A DNA stretch of 64,000 bases from Bacteroidales bacterium (lineage in GTDB: Bacteria > Bacteroidota > Bacteroidia > Bacteroidales > UBA7960). Location of the stretch: NCBI GenBank assembly GCA_007118495.1, contig SKRM01000004.1, forward strand, positions 62,001 through 126,000, written 5' to 3'. Shown in pieces: positions 1 through 8,871 of the stretch (its first letter is position 1; the number at the start of each line of letters is the position of its first letter). The translations under genes and the position numbers were made by a program. Below the pieces are notes generated by a model. It had not been told where the DNA came from, did not search any database, and saw nothing but the letters and a program-made list of their open reading frames with translations.

Positions 1-1222
1 TCCGATTCCGTCCATACTTTTCAGCGAGTCTGGATATGATATTTTTAAGGTTTACGTCGGGTGATAGCTCAATTTTGTTTTTTGAGATATGGTATTGAGG
101 ATATTTTTTTTTCAGCCTGCTGCAGGTAAGTCCTGATTTGGCCATCTGTGTCAAAAAGAGGGCAATACCAACCAGTGCATCGCGGCCGTAATGCAGGGAA
201 GGATAAATTACACCACCATTGCCTTCGCCTCCGATAATGGCATTATGTTCTTTCATTGCAGCCACCACATTGACTTCGCCAACTGCTGAATAAAAATGCT
301 GACCTCCCCTGGCTGAGGTAATCTCTGCCAATGCCTGACTCGACGAAAGATTGCTCACTGTGTTGCCAGGTGTATGAGATAACACATAATCTGACACAGA
401 CACCAGGGTGTATTCTTCACCAAACATCTCACCATCTTCACAAACAATGGCCAGTCTGTCAACATCAGGGTCAACGGCAAAACCCACATGGGCATTGGCT
501 TTGACTACTTCATCCGACAACCGCTGCAGATGCTCTGGCAATGGTTCAGGATTATGTTTGAACAAACCTGTTGGATCACAATAAATTTCTGTAACATGCT
601 CAACACCAAGAGCCTTTAGAAGTTTTGGCACTGCTATACCCCCAGACGAATTGATGCCGTCAACCACAACTGAGAATCCGGCTGCGGCAATGGCATGTGC
701 ATCGACCAACGGCAGTGAAAGTATCTTGTCGATATGGAGCTGCAAAAGCTTATCGTCAGAGGCATACTTGCCCAATTTCTCAACCGGGACAAACCTGAAT
801 GAGCCTGGGTCTGAAAAAGCCTTCATTTCTACACCCTGCTCAGCGGTAAGAAACTCACCTGACTCGTTGAGCAGCTTAAGTGCGTTCCAGTTTCTGGGAT
901 TATGGCTTGCAGTAATAATGATGCCACCCTGGGCTTCATAGGCCTTTACCCCGATTTCAATGGTCGGAGTGGTTGAAAGGCCTGCATCAACAACATCTAT
1001 GCCCAGAGCCTGCAAGGTAGAAACCACAAGGCTGCTGACCATCTGACCGGATACACGCCCGTCTCTTCCTAAAACAACAACAATCTTCTTTTCCGGGTTC
1101 CTGCCAATCAACCACATACCATACGCTCCTGCAAACTCCACAATATCAACTGGCGAAAGACCTTCGCGGGGTGCTCCACCAATGGTGCCTCTAATGCCTG
1201 AAATGGATTGAATTAGTGTCAT
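1..1222 (-). CDS. glmM: Phosphoglucosamine mutase, 3' end outside window
   Basis: This is an alpha-D-phosphohexomutase, most likely the enzyme that turns glucosamine 6-phosphate into glucosamine 1-phosphate for UDP-GlcNAc, the precursor of peptidoglycan and LPS, in the cytoplasm. The 407 residues visible begin MTLIQSISGIRGTIGG. They carry the phosphoserine loop TASHNP (residues 104-109, Ser106 the phosphorylated residue) and the Mg2+ loop DPDVDR (251-256), followed by the sugar-binding GGEGNGG stretch. The C-terminal phosphate-binding domain lies beyond base 1. The ATG is 21-24 bases downstream of a TACTTTTG promoter element. The gene diverges from the TamL-like gene. A phosphomannomutase/phosphoglucomutase activity cannot be ruled out from sequence alone, but the SGIRGTIGG start is typical of Bacteroidota GlmM. 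Confidence 0.85.
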   Translation of the reverse strand, partial: MTLIQSISGIRGTIGGAPREGLSPVDIVEFAGAYGMWLIGRNPEKKIVVVLGRDGRVSGQMVSSLVVSTLQALGIDVVDAGLSTTPTIEIGVKAYEAQGGIIITASHNPRNWNALKLLNESGEFLTAEQGVEMKAFSDPGSFRFVPVEKLGKYASDDKLLQLHIDKILSLPLVDAHAIAAAGFSVVVDGINSSGGIAVPKLLKALGVEHVTEIYCDPTGLFKHNPEPLPEHLQRLSDEVVKANAHVGFAVDPDVDRLAIVCEDGEMFGEEYTLVSVSDYVLSHTPGNTVSNLSSSQALAEITSARGGQHFYSAVGEVNVVAAMKEHNAIIGGEGNGGVIYPSLHYGRDALVGIALFLTQMAKSGLTCSRLKKKYPQYHISKNKIELSPDVNLKNIISRLAEKYGRNR

Positions 1223-1245
1223 AGTTGTCTAAAAAGTTAAGTACA

Positions 1246-1253
1246 CAAAAGTA
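1246..1253 (-). promoter_or_regulatory. Putative -7 promoter element of glmM
   Basis: On the minus strand the bases read TACTTTTG, matching the Bacteroidota -7 consensus TAnnTTTG, 23 bases before the glmM ATG. No clear -33 TTTG is seen at the usual distance, so the call rests on the -7 box and its position. Confidence 0.4.
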
Positions 1254-1329
1254 CATGAAAATTTTCACCAGTAGATAAATCTTGTGAATCCAGAGCAGTA
1301 TAGTATGTAAAAAACTAAGCTTAAATGGC

Positions 1330-1337
1330 TAAATTTG
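1330..1337 (+). promoter_or_regulatory. Putative -7 promoter element of the first tamL-like gene
   Basis: TAAATTTG matches TAnnTTTG but lies only four bases before the GTG codon at 1342. Transcription would then start about two bases before the GTG, so either the message is nearly leaderless, the in-frame ATG at 1372 is the true start, or the match is chance. No -33 TTTG is seen. Confidence 0.3.
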
Positions 1338-1341
1338 CGTT

Positions 1342-3687
1342 GTGAAAATAAAATCGCCATATATCGCTTTGATGCTCACCGGGCTGCTTATGCTTGCCGG
1401 CTGTGCGCCTACGCGCAACATTCCTGACGGAGAATATCTTCTTACCAGAAACAGGATAGAGGTTATTGACGCAGAAGTTGAGCATCCACAGCTGAGAAAC
1501 TTCATCAGGCAGCAACCAAACCGGCGTATATTTGGATTTTACCGTTTCCACCTCAATGTGTACCAATGGGCTGAAAGAAAGCCAGACAGTAGTTTCAGAC
1601 GGTGGATGCAAGAGAGTATCGGAGAGGAACCTGTAATTTTTGATCCGTTTCTGGTAGACCATACCAAGAGGCAGTTTGAGCTGTACCTTCACAACAGGGG
1701 ATATTTCAACCATGAGGTGAGCCACACCACCAATACACGGCGAAAACGTATTAATGTTACTTATCAGCTGCAGGGAAACCAGCCCTATACCATCCGCGAT
1801 ATCAGTTATTCGATCAGAGATAACCAACTGGCCAGATTTGTATATAATGACACCGTTAATTCACTGATAAGGTCAGGGCAACGTTATGATACTGAAGATT
1901 TGCAGAGAGAACGGCAACGCCTGACAAGGTATTTGAAAGATGAGGGGTTTTTTAACTTCTCCAGAGATTTCATTTTCTTTCAGGTTGACAGTACTCTGAG
2001 CAGCAACCAGGTAGACATTGAATTATTGATCACCAACCCAAGGCTTCCGGCATCGGCCAGAAACGAAGCTGATGACTTTATGCCCCACAAGAGGTACATC
2101 ATCAATGATATTTTCATCTATCCGGAATATGATCGGTTTTTATCCTATCAGCAATTCAGTGATACCACTTTCCGCAGAATAAGGGATGAAAACAATGGAC
2201 CGGTCTACACATTCATGCACAATGGTCCCATGCAAATACGCCCCCGAACCATTGCAGAAAATATCCTGATGGAACAGGGATCATTTTACAATCAAACCAG
2301 TTTGGAGCAAACACATAATTATCTTGCAGGGCTTAGAAACTTTCGGTTTGTTAACATTCAGTTTAATGAAAGCAATCAGGGAGCCCATAATTACAGTGAC
2401 ACACTGGGGTTGCTTGATGTAAGGGTAGAGCTGACAAGGGCTCCCGCAAATGTCTTCACCATCGAAGCCGAAGGACTAAATACTGCAGGAAACCTGGGTA
2501 TGGCGGCCAATATTCTTTTGCAAAACCGCAATGTTTTCAGGGGTGCAGAAATCCTTAACATACGGTTTAAGGGCGCTATGGAAGTGTCGGGTGAGTCTGC
2601 TGACAGGGAAGTTTTTCAACGCCTTCCGTTTAACACCCTTGAGTTGGGTACTGAAGTATCCATAGATATCCCCAAGTTAATATCGCCCTTAAGAATGGAA
2701 ACATTAACGCGGACGGCCAGGCCGCAAAGCACCATTTTAGCGGGGGTCAACTACAGACAGCGTCCTGATTACACCAGGTATATACTCAACCTTAGTTATG
2801 GGTACCAATGGAGCCCCGACAACAGACGCCGTCACCATTTTATTCCTTTAGAGATCAGCTCTATCAAGATTTTCAATGACTCCATTCTGCACTCCAGGAT
2901 ACCCGATGCCAACCCACTAATACTCAGCAGGTATAAAGACCATTTGATTGGAGGGTTAAAATATACCTATACCGTAAGCACACAACAAATTGATCGCCCC
3001 CGTGATTTCATTTATTTCAGGACACAATTTGAATCGGCAGGTAATCTGATGCGGTTCGCAGCCAGACGGTTTGACGGCCCCCAGAATGAATCCCAGGCAT
3101 ACACCATGTTTGGGATACCCTTTGCCCAATATGTAAAAGCAGAAGCTGATTTTAGGTACTATAGCTTGTTTGATAAAAATAACAGTGTGGTTTTTAGAGT
3201 CTTGGGCGGAATTGGAGTCCCTTACGGCAACATTGATGTCATGCCGTTTATTAAAAGTTTTTACGGAGGGGGTGCCAATGGTATCAGGGCGTGGAGTATT
3301 TATAACCTGGGGCCGGGCAGCTACGGAGCTGCAGACGAACTGAAGTTCGACAAATATGGAGACATTAAACTTGAAGCCAACATAGAGTATCGTTTTCCGG
3401 TGTACAATTTCTGGAAGGGTGCACTTTTTGCAGATGCAGGAAACGTTTGGTTTTTGAAGAAAAATGAGCAGTTTCCCGGAGGTGAGTTCAGGATACAAGA
3501 CTTTTACAAAGAAATTGCCATTGGCCTGGGTATGGGTGTGCGCCTCGATTTCAATATATTTCTTGTCAGGCTTGATGCCGCATTTCCCCTGAGAAACCCG
3601 GCAAAACCTTCAGGCGAAAGGTGGATTCAAGGTCTTCCGGGTTTTAACCAGTGGAACTTCAATCTGGGCATTGGATATCCTTTCTGA
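1342..3687 (+). CDS. TamL-like Omp85 outer membrane lipoprotein (paralogue 1)
   Basis: This is an Omp85-superfamily protein with an N-terminal lipobox (LLMLAGC, Cys about residue 21 counting from the GTG start). It has POTRA-like repeats over roughly residues 25-320 (for example the segments around YTIRDISYSI and QRYDTEDLQRERQRL) and a C-terminal 16-strand barrel ending in aromatic GIGYPF. The barrel contains GGGANGIRAWSIYNLGPGSY (the conserved VRGF-type motif as IRAW). Lipidated TamA-type proteins of this kind are called TamL in Bacteroidota and are thought to assist insertion of outer membrane proteins. The protein has 781 residues and resembles the TamL at 39605-41935 in layout and motifs, but has no TamB beside it. 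The GTG at 1342 gives a normal Lys-bearing signal peptide; the ATG at 1372 would give an uncharged one. A helicase gene follows four bases after the stop. Confidence 0.85.
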   Translation: MKIKSPYIALMLTGLLMLAGCAPTRNIPDGEYLLTRNRIEVIDAEVEHPQLRNFIRQQPNRRIFGFYRFHLNVYQWAERKPDSSFRRWMQESIGEEPVIFDPFLVDHTKRQFELYLHNRGYFNHEVSHTTNTRRKRINVTYQLQGNQPYTIRDISYSIRDNQLARFVYNDTVNSLIRSGQRYDTEDLQRERQRLTRYLKDEGFFNFSRDFIFFQVDSTLSSNQVDIELLITNPRLPASARNEADDFMPHKRYIINDIFIYPEYDRFLSYQQFSDTTFRRIRDENNGPVYTFMHNGPMQIRPRTIAENILMEQGSFYNQTSLEQTHNYLAGLRNFRFVNIQFNESNQGAHNYSDTLGLLDVRVELTRAPANVFTIEAEGLNTAGNLGMAANILLQNRNVFRGAEILNIRFKGAMEVSGESADREVFQRLPFNTLELGTEVSIDIPKLISPLRMETLTRTARPQSTILAGVNYRQRPDYTRYILNLSYGYQWSPDNRRRHHFIPLEISSIKIFNDSILHSRIPDANPLILSRYKDHLIGGLKYTYTVSTQQIDRPRDFIYFRTQFESAGNLMRFAARRFDGPQNESQAYTMFGIPFAQYVKAEADFRYYSLFDKNNSVVFRVLGGIGVPYGNIDVMPFIKSFYGGGANGIRAWSIYNLGPGSYGAADELKFDKYGDIKLEANIEYRFPVYNFWKGALFADAGNVWFLKKNEQFPGGEFRIQDFYKEIAIGLGMGVRLDFNIFLVRLDAAFPLRNPAKPSGERWIQGLPGFNQWNFNLGIGYPF

Positions 3688-3691
3688 CAAT

Positions 3692-5146
3692 ATGATGAAT
3701 AATTCTGTTCTTGCCCAATCAATTTCAGCCGGGTTTCCATATGAGCCCACTTCTGATCAGTCATTGCTGATCAGTAAGCTGGCTAATTTCATTCTTAAGA
3801 AAGACTTTTTATCTGTTTTCTTATTAAAAGGGTATGCCGGAACCGGAAAAACCACCATAGTAAGCAGTCTTGTAAGGGTGCTTCCACAATTGAAGGCAAA
3901 GACCGTATTGCTTGCTCCTACCGGAAGGGCCGCAAAGGTCTTGTCTGTATATTCAGGTCAGCAAGCTTTTACCATACATAAAAAAATATACAGGATACAG
4001 CCAACTGCTGACGGGACAATGGGTATTAGCTTGCAGCATAACAGACACCGGGACACATTTTTTATTGTAGACGAAGCTTCAATGATCTCTATGGGTAACG
4101 CATTTGAGCAGAAAGGTCCCTTTTCAGGCAGGAACCTGTTGGATGACCTGGTAGCCTATGTGTATAACCAGCAGAACTGCAGGTTGATCCTCATTGGTGA
4201 CAACGCCCAATTACCTCCTGTCAACTCACTTGATAGCCCCGCCCTTGACAAGCTACTGCTGCAGGAAAGATTCGGAATGGAAGTGGATGACTTTGAGCTC
4301 AAACAGGTTGTAAGACAATCGCAGAACAGCGGTATATTGCACAATGCCACCCTCTTGAGAGAAATGCTAAGACAAAATAAAAGGGGGTTTCCTGAACTTG
4401 CATTGAAAAAATATGCTGATATAATCAGACTCCACGGGCAGGACGCCTCAGAAGAGGTTGACCAGGCTTTTGCATCAAGAAGCATGGACCAGGCACTGAT
4501 GATTTGCCGGTCAAATAAGCGCGCAAACCTTTACAACCAATATATCCGAAACAGGGTGTTGTATATGGAAGATGAAATCAATGCAGGTGATCTGCTGATG
4601 GTAGTCAAAAACAATTATTTCTGGTTGCCCAATGATTCACATGCAGGTTTTATAGCCAATGGCGATATTGTAAGCCTGAAACGAATCAGGCGTTATGAAC
4701 TTGTCCATGGCTTCAGGTTTGCAGAAGTATCAGTAAAAATGTTGGATTATCCGGACGAACCAGAAATTGACTGCAAATTAATGCTGGATACATTGCATAG
4801 TGAAGGCCCGGCCATGGCTGGGGCAGATATGAAGCGACTCTACGAAAGTGTTGCCGCCGATACAATGGACATTCGCAATAAAAGCGCTAGAATGAAAGCC
4901 ATCAGAGAAGATCCTTACCTGAACGCATTGCAGGTAAAATTTGCCTATGCACTCACTTGTCACAAGGCACAAGGAGGGCAATGGGAGCAGGTATTTGTTG
5001 AGATGGGCTATTTACCTGGCCAGGGTCCTGACAGGGAGTACATCAGATGGCTGTACACCGCATTGACCAGGGCTACCTCAAAGGTTTACCTGATTGGCTT
5101 TACAGATGATTTTTTCAGTCAGAAAAATACCACTTATGAAAAGTAA
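3692..5146 (+). CDS. RecD-like ATP-dependent DNA helicase
   Basis: This is a superfamily 1 helicase of the RecD/Pif1 type, 484 residues from the ATG at 3692. The sequence shows a Walker A loop GYAGTGKTT (about residues 47-55), a Walker B/motif II DEAS, motif III GDNAQLPPV, and a C-terminal UvrD_C_2 segment with TCHKAQGGQW and YTALTRA. These motifs indicate 5'-to-3' unwinding driven by ATP. It is shorter than RecD2 and has no RecB or RecC partner nearby, so it is likely a stand-alone repair or recombination helicase. The frame is open a little further upstream to a TTG at 3671 that overlaps the tamL-like gene. The ATG pair at 3692/3695, four bases after that gene's stop, is the better start. 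Its last 11 bases overlap the amylase gene. Confidence 0.88.
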   Translation: MMNNSVLAQSISAGFPYEPTSDQSLLISKLANFILKKDFLSVFLLKGYAGTGKTTIVSSLVRVLPQLKAKTVLLAPTGRAAKVLSVYSGQQAFTIHKKIYRIQPTADGTMGISLQHNRHRDTFFIVDEASMISMGNAFEQKGPFSGRNLLDDLVAYVYNQQNCRLILIGDNAQLPPVNSLDSPALDKLLLQERFGMEVDDFELKQVVRQSQNSGILHNATLLREMLRQNKRGFPELALKKYADIIRLHGQDASEEVDQAFASRSMDQALMICRSNKRANLYNQYIRNRVLYMEDEINAGDLLMVVKNNYFWLPNDSHAGFIANGDIVSLKRIRRYELVHGFRFAEVSVKMLDYPDEPEIDCKLMLDTLHSEGPAMAGADMKRLYESVAADTMDIRNKSARMKAIREDPYLNALQVKFAYALTCHKAQGGQWEQVFVEMGYLPGQGPDREYIRWLYTALTRATSKVYLIGFTDDFFSQKNTTYEK

Positions 5147-6839
5147 AATTATTATATATCAACTACTGGTCAGACTTGCAGGCAACAAGGTGTCTGCCAT
5201 GACTCCATGGGGAAGTCTTGAACAAAACGGATGCGGAAAATTCAATGACCTGAACCAGTCATTTCTGAATGAAGTTAAATCATTGGGATGTACGCATATC
5301 TGGCTGACGGGGGTTATTGAGCATGCAACCTCTACTGCATATGACAAAGAAGGGATTCCGGCCAGCAACCCCTTGGTTGTAAAAGGCCGGGCGGGTTCAC
5401 CCTACGCCATCAGAGACTACTTTGATGTACATCCTGACCTGGCAGTGAATGTACCAGAACGCATGCATGAATTTGAATCACTTATAGAAAGATGCCAGAG
5501 TGTGAGAATCGGCACCATTATTGATTTTGTGCCGAACCACCTTGCCAGGGAGTACCAGTCAGACCAGCCAAAAGGAATTGAAAACCAATTCGGAGAAAAC
5601 GACAGGGTAAACATACCTTTTGACAGAGACAATAATTTCTACTACATTCCTGACAAGGAATTGGAACTACCTGCCGAAATATTTGGCCTGCCTGGTAATG
5701 CAAGTATACCTGCATACAGAGAATTTCCGGCAAGGGCAACGGGAAACGACTGTTTCAGCCACCGACCTGGCTTCAATGACTGGTACGAAACTGTCAAGCT
5801 GAATTACGGAACTGATTACATCGGTGGCAGACAAACTTATTTTGAGCCGATTCCGGATACCTGGCATAAAATGCTTCAGGTGCTCATGTTCTGGGCAGAC
5901 AAAAAAATTGGCGGATTTAGGTGTGACATGGCAGAAATGGTTCCCGTAGAATTCTGGGAGTGGGCCATTGACAGGGTAAGGACAAAGTATCCCGAAATAG
6001 TGTTCATTGCCGAAATATACAACGCCAGCGTGTATAAGACGTTCAGGGATGCCGGCTTTGATTATTTGTATGATAAGGTGGGTCTGTATGACACATGCAG
6101 AGAGGTACTGGCCGGGAACCAGCATGCCGGAGCCATTTCAGAGGTGTGGCAATCACTTGATGGCCTTGACAGGCACATGCTCAGGTTTATGGAAAACCAT
6201 GACGAGCAACGCATCACCTCAAAACAATTTGCCGGACGTGCCAGTGCCGGTATTCCATCAATGACAGTGGCTGCCACCATGCACCAGGGTCCGGTTATGT
6301 TGTATTTTGGGCAAGAGCTTGGAGAGGCCCCCGGCGGAGTAACCGGATTTAGCGGTGACGACGGCCGAACAAGCATTTTTGATTATTGCCACCTGCCCTT
6401 GTTTCAGCAGTGGTACAACCGCGGCACATGCAATGTAGAGATGTTGCCTGCAGATAGCAGGCAGTTGCGTGCCTTTTACACCCGCTTGCTCAATCTTTGC
6501 CATGACCCTGTAATTTCACGGGGTGCCTTCTATGACCTGATGTGGGCGAACAAGCACCAGACATCTGACCGAATTTACGCATTTATCAGGCATTTAGGCG
6601 AAAAGGCCTGGTTGATAACCGCCAATTTCAGCCCTTCTGATACCATTCGATTGAACTTGCATATACCTGATCACTATTGGGATAGTTCAGGCCAAAGCAA
6701 GGACATACTTAGGGGAGCAACTGAGTTGCTTCCAGGTCGGGAAATTAACCCGGGCATCAAATTTTCCACACAGTTAAATGGTCTCGAACTGATACTCCCC
6801 CCCCACTCATCCGGAATAATATCTATGCAGCAGTCATAG
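5136..6839 (+). CDS. Cytoplasmic alpha-amylase family (GH13) glycosidase
   Basis: This is a glycoside hydrolase family 13 enzyme of 567 residues that probably acts on intracellular maltodextrin or glycogen. The canonical motifs are present: region I DFVPNH (about 130-135), region II GGFRCDMAE with the nucleophile Asp264, region III FIAEIYN with the acid/base Glu293, and region IV FMENHDE with the transition-state Asp356. A C-terminal beta domain follows. The N-terminus (MKSKIIIYQLLVRL) is not a signal peptide, so it stays in the cytoplasm. The ATG at 5136 overlaps the end of the helicase gene by 11 bases, which suggests translational coupling. The pairing with a helicase has no obvious functional logic. 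Substrate (hydrolysis or transglycosylation) cannot be told from sequence. Confidence 0.88.
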   Translation: MKSKIIIYQLLVRLAGNKVSAMTPWGSLEQNGCGKFNDLNQSFLNEVKSLGCTHIWLTGVIEHATSTAYDKEGIPASNPLVVKGRAGSPYAIRDYFDVHPDLAVNVPERMHEFESLIERCQSVRIGTIIDFVPNHLAREYQSDQPKGIENQFGENDRVNIPFDRDNNFYYIPDKELELPAEIFGLPGNASIPAYREFPARATGNDCFSHRPGFNDWYETVKLNYGTDYIGGRQTYFEPIPDTWHKMLQVLMFWADKKIGGFRCDMAEMVPVEFWEWAIDRVRTKYPEIVFIAEIYNASVYKTFRDAGFDYLYDKVGLYDTCREVLAGNQHAGAISEVWQSLDGLDRHMLRFMENHDEQRITSKQFAGRASAGIPSMTVAATMHQGPVMLYFGQELGEAPGGVTGFSGDDGRTSIFDYCHLPLFQQWYNRGTCNVEMLPADSRQLRAFYTRLLNLCHDPVISRGAFYDLMWANKHQTSDRIYAFIRHLGEKAWLITANFSPSDTIRLNLHIPDHYWDSSGQSKDILRGATELLPGREINPGIKFSTQLNGLELILPPHSSGIISMQQS

Positions 6840-6848
6840 TTCTTTTCG

Positions 6849-6892
6849 GCATTTTTAGGTCTTTTAACTAAAAATAATGCCCTGTTTTTTTC
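6849..6892 (+). terminator. Rho-independent terminator after the amylase gene
   Basis: GGCATTTTTAG at 6849-6859 pairs with CTAAAAATAATGCC ending at 6882, apart from a three-base bulge, and is followed by a run of T. It sits ten bases after the amylase stop and would end the tamL-like/helicase/amylase transcript. Confidence 0.7.
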
Positions 6893-6901
6893 AATTATGC
6901 T

Positions 6902-6909
6902 TATTTTTG
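6902..6909 (+). promoter_or_regulatory. Putative -7 promoter element of the DUF4168-like gene
   Basis: TATTTTTG matches TAnnTTTG and lies directly after the terminator, 39 bases before the ATG at 6949. No good -33 element is seen. Confidence 0.4.
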
Positions 6910-6948
6910 TTCGCATACTAACAATAACCAAAACCCAAATCCAACATT

Positions 6949-7575
6949 ATGAAGGCTATCCAAATCACCATTTGTTCCATGTCAAAACACTTATTTGTGT
7001 TTCTGATCTCTTTTGGTTTAATAGCGGCTTTGCCCATTTTGGCCTCAGCCCAGGAGGTTCGTGAAGAACAGGAGGTGAAAGAAGAGGAGGAAGATCCATG
7101 GGCCGATGTGGAGTTCCCCTTTGAAGATGAAAAACTGCTGGCTTTTTTTGATGCCAACCAGGATATCAGTGCACAGCAGCGTGAAACCAATGAAAATATT
7201 GCAGAAAAACTGGGCGAATACAAGCTGACAATGGAGAGGTTTCAGCAAATCGGCAGGGCCGCACAAATGGGAGCACTACAGGGTGGTGCATTCTCAGCTG
7301 AAGAAATTGAAGCCTTCAATGAGGTTGCTCCACAGATAACAGCCCTGCAGCGTAATATGCAGGGTCTGATTCAACTTATTGTTGAAGACCATGAACTGGA
7401 CATGCAAATTTACCGGGAGATTCTGACAGAATTCAGACAAAATGAACTGCTCCAACAGTATGTAACCCACCTTGCCAGGGAGCGTGCCATTGAACAGATC
7501 AGAGAAGAAAGAAGGCGTGAGGCCGAAAAAAAGGCTGAAGAAGAACAGAAAGGTCAGGGCGGCGGTGATCAATAG
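6949..7575 (+). CDS. Secreted DUF4168-like helical protein
   Basis: This is a small exported protein of 208 residues with a signal peptide ending near LASAQ (about residue 35). A very acidic stretch follows (EEQEVKEEEEDPW), then two similar helical segments (about 62-110 and 112-165). Each has the DUF4168 layout: a helix, then 'ERFQQIGRAAQ' or 'EAFNEVAPQ', then a short helix. The tail is a charged Arg/Glu/Lys coiled coil (about 170-208). DUF4168 has no known activity; members are periplasmic or secreted. The ATG at 6949 and the in-frame ATG at 6979 both give a usable signal peptide. The second starts closer to the hydrophobic core. The gene is a single transcription unit by position, ending one base before the convergent folC stop. 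Confidence 0.6.
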   Translation: MKAIQITICSMSKHLFVFLISFGLIAALPILASAQEVREEQEVKEEEEDPWADVEFPFEDEKLLAFFDANQDISAQQRETNENIAEKLGEYKLTMERFQQIGRAAQMGALQGGAFSAEEIEAFNEVAPQITALQRNMQGLIQLIVEDHELDMQIYREILTEFRQNELLQQYVTHLARERAIEQIREERRREAEKKAEEEQKGQGGGDQ

Positions 7576-8871
7576 TTAAATCACTTCAGCCACCACAAAG
7601 GTGCTGCCTCCAACAAATATCAGATCATTTGCAGAAGCAGCCTTTTTGGCGCTGACCAACGCATCACTGACATCCATATAAGATTTTCCAATAAGGTCCA
7701 AAGAGCTGGCAGCCATTGCCAGCTCTTTGGCGTTCAGCCCCCTTGGTACAGAAGGTTTGCAAAAGTAATAAGTTGCCTCACGGGGAAACAGCCCCAGGAC
7801 ACTGGCTATATCTTTGTCATCAACCATCCCCAGAACGATGTGGAGCCGTGCATGCGGGATGGCCATTAATTGTTTCAAAACCAAACTTAGACCATCAGCA
7901 TTATGGGCTGTATCACAAATGATTTCTGGCTTGCGCCCGATTCTTTGCCAGCGGCCTGCCAGCCCGGTATTGGCAACCACCCTTTCTAAACCCTGACTTA
8001 TGCTTTGACTTGAGATTTCCCATTTTTTTTCAGTTTGCAGAATCTTCAAGGCACTTAAAGCTGTAAGCAGGTTCTCGGTTTGGTAAGAACCAGTCAGGTC
8101 TGTCAGATATGTCAAAGCAACCCCACCGGTTTCAAAATCCACTTTCATTGCATGATAATTCCCTTTGTCAATGTGTGTGTGTCCACACAAGCTGAATATT
8201 TCATCTGCCATGTAAAGTGGTGCATTACACAGCCTTGCCCTTTCTTCAAAAATATGCAACAGTTCGGGTTGTCGCTTGCCAATGACTACAGGTACCCCAT
8301 CTTTGATGATTCCTGCCTTTTCTCTTGCAATATCAGGCAAACCCGGACCCAGCAATTTAACATGATCCCATCCGATATTGGTTATAATGGATAGTTCCGG
8401 GTGAATGATGTTAGATGAGTCAAGCCTTCCGCCAAGACCTGTTTCTACAACCGCAACGTCAACCTGCTGCTCAGCAAACCAGCAAAATGTCATGGCCATG
8501 GTCATTTCAAAGAATGAAGGCTGGAGGGTTTCAAAAAACGTCCTGTGCATGCTGACAAAATCTCTGACATAGCTTTTGGGAACGGGCCGGCCATTGATCT
8601 TTATGCGCTCTCTGAAGTCTTTCAGGTGGGGAGAAGTTGCAAGGCCTGTTTTATAACCTGCTTGCTGAAGCACTGAAGAAATCATATGTGAAACAGAACC
8701 CTTGCCGTTGGTTCCGGCCACATGAATGCTTTTAAATGTATTTTCCGGTTGTTTAAAATACCGGCTAAGTGCAAGGGTGTTATCAAGATTGGCCTTATAG
8801 GCGGCAGGGCCAATGCGTTGGTACATGGGCAACTGGCTAAATAAATAGTCCAGCGTTTGCTGATAGGTCAT
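7576..8871 (-). CDS. folC: Bifunctional folylpolyglutamate/dihydrofolate synthase
   Basis: This is a Mur-ligase family enzyme of 431 residues that adds glutamate to dihydropteroate and to folates, using ATP, in the cytoplasm. The ATP-binding P-loop is in HVAGTNGKGSVSHM (about residues 49-62). The central domain contains DVAVVETGLGGRLDSSN and TNIGWDH, and the C-terminal domain DTAHNADGL with the usual conserved His-Asn. The length matches the family. It is the last gene of an exbB-exbD-tonB-folC run on the minus strand. Its ATG overlaps the stop of the tonB-like gene by one base (TAATG), so it is probably translated by coupling. Confidence 0.93.
   Translation of the reverse strand: MTYQQTLDYLFSQLPMYQRIGPAAYKANLDNTLALSRYFKQPENTFKSIHVAGTNGKGSVSHMISSVLQQAGYKTGLATSPHLKDFRERIKINGRPVPKSYVRDFVSMHRTFFETLQPSFFEMTMAMTFCWFAEQQVDVAVVETGLGGRLDSSNIIHPELSIITNIGWDHVKLLGPGLPDIAREKAGIIKDGVPVVIGKRQPELLHIFEERARLCNAPLYMADEIFSLCGHTHIDKGNYHAMKVDFETGGVALTYLTDLTGSYQTENLLTALSALKILQTEKKWEISSQSISQGLERVVANTGLAGRWQRIGRKPEIICDTAHNADGLSLVLKQLMAIPHARLHIVLGMVDDKDIASVLGLFPREATYYFCKPSVPRGLNAKELAMAASSLDLIGKSYMDVSDALVSAKKAASANDLIFVGGSTFVVAEVI

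Noticed and set aside
1321-1827. Minus-strand frame overlapping the first TamL-like gene
   Set aside because: It is antisense to a strong coding region, and its sequence has no recognisable domain or signal.
3671-3691. TTG start of the helicase overlapping the TamL-like gene
   Set aside because: ATG codons at 3692 and 3695 lie just after the upstream stop, and the extra residues have no family similarity.
8080-8394. Open frame on the plus strand inside folC
   Set aside because: It is a shadow of a well-supported gene on the other strand, without start signals or family features.
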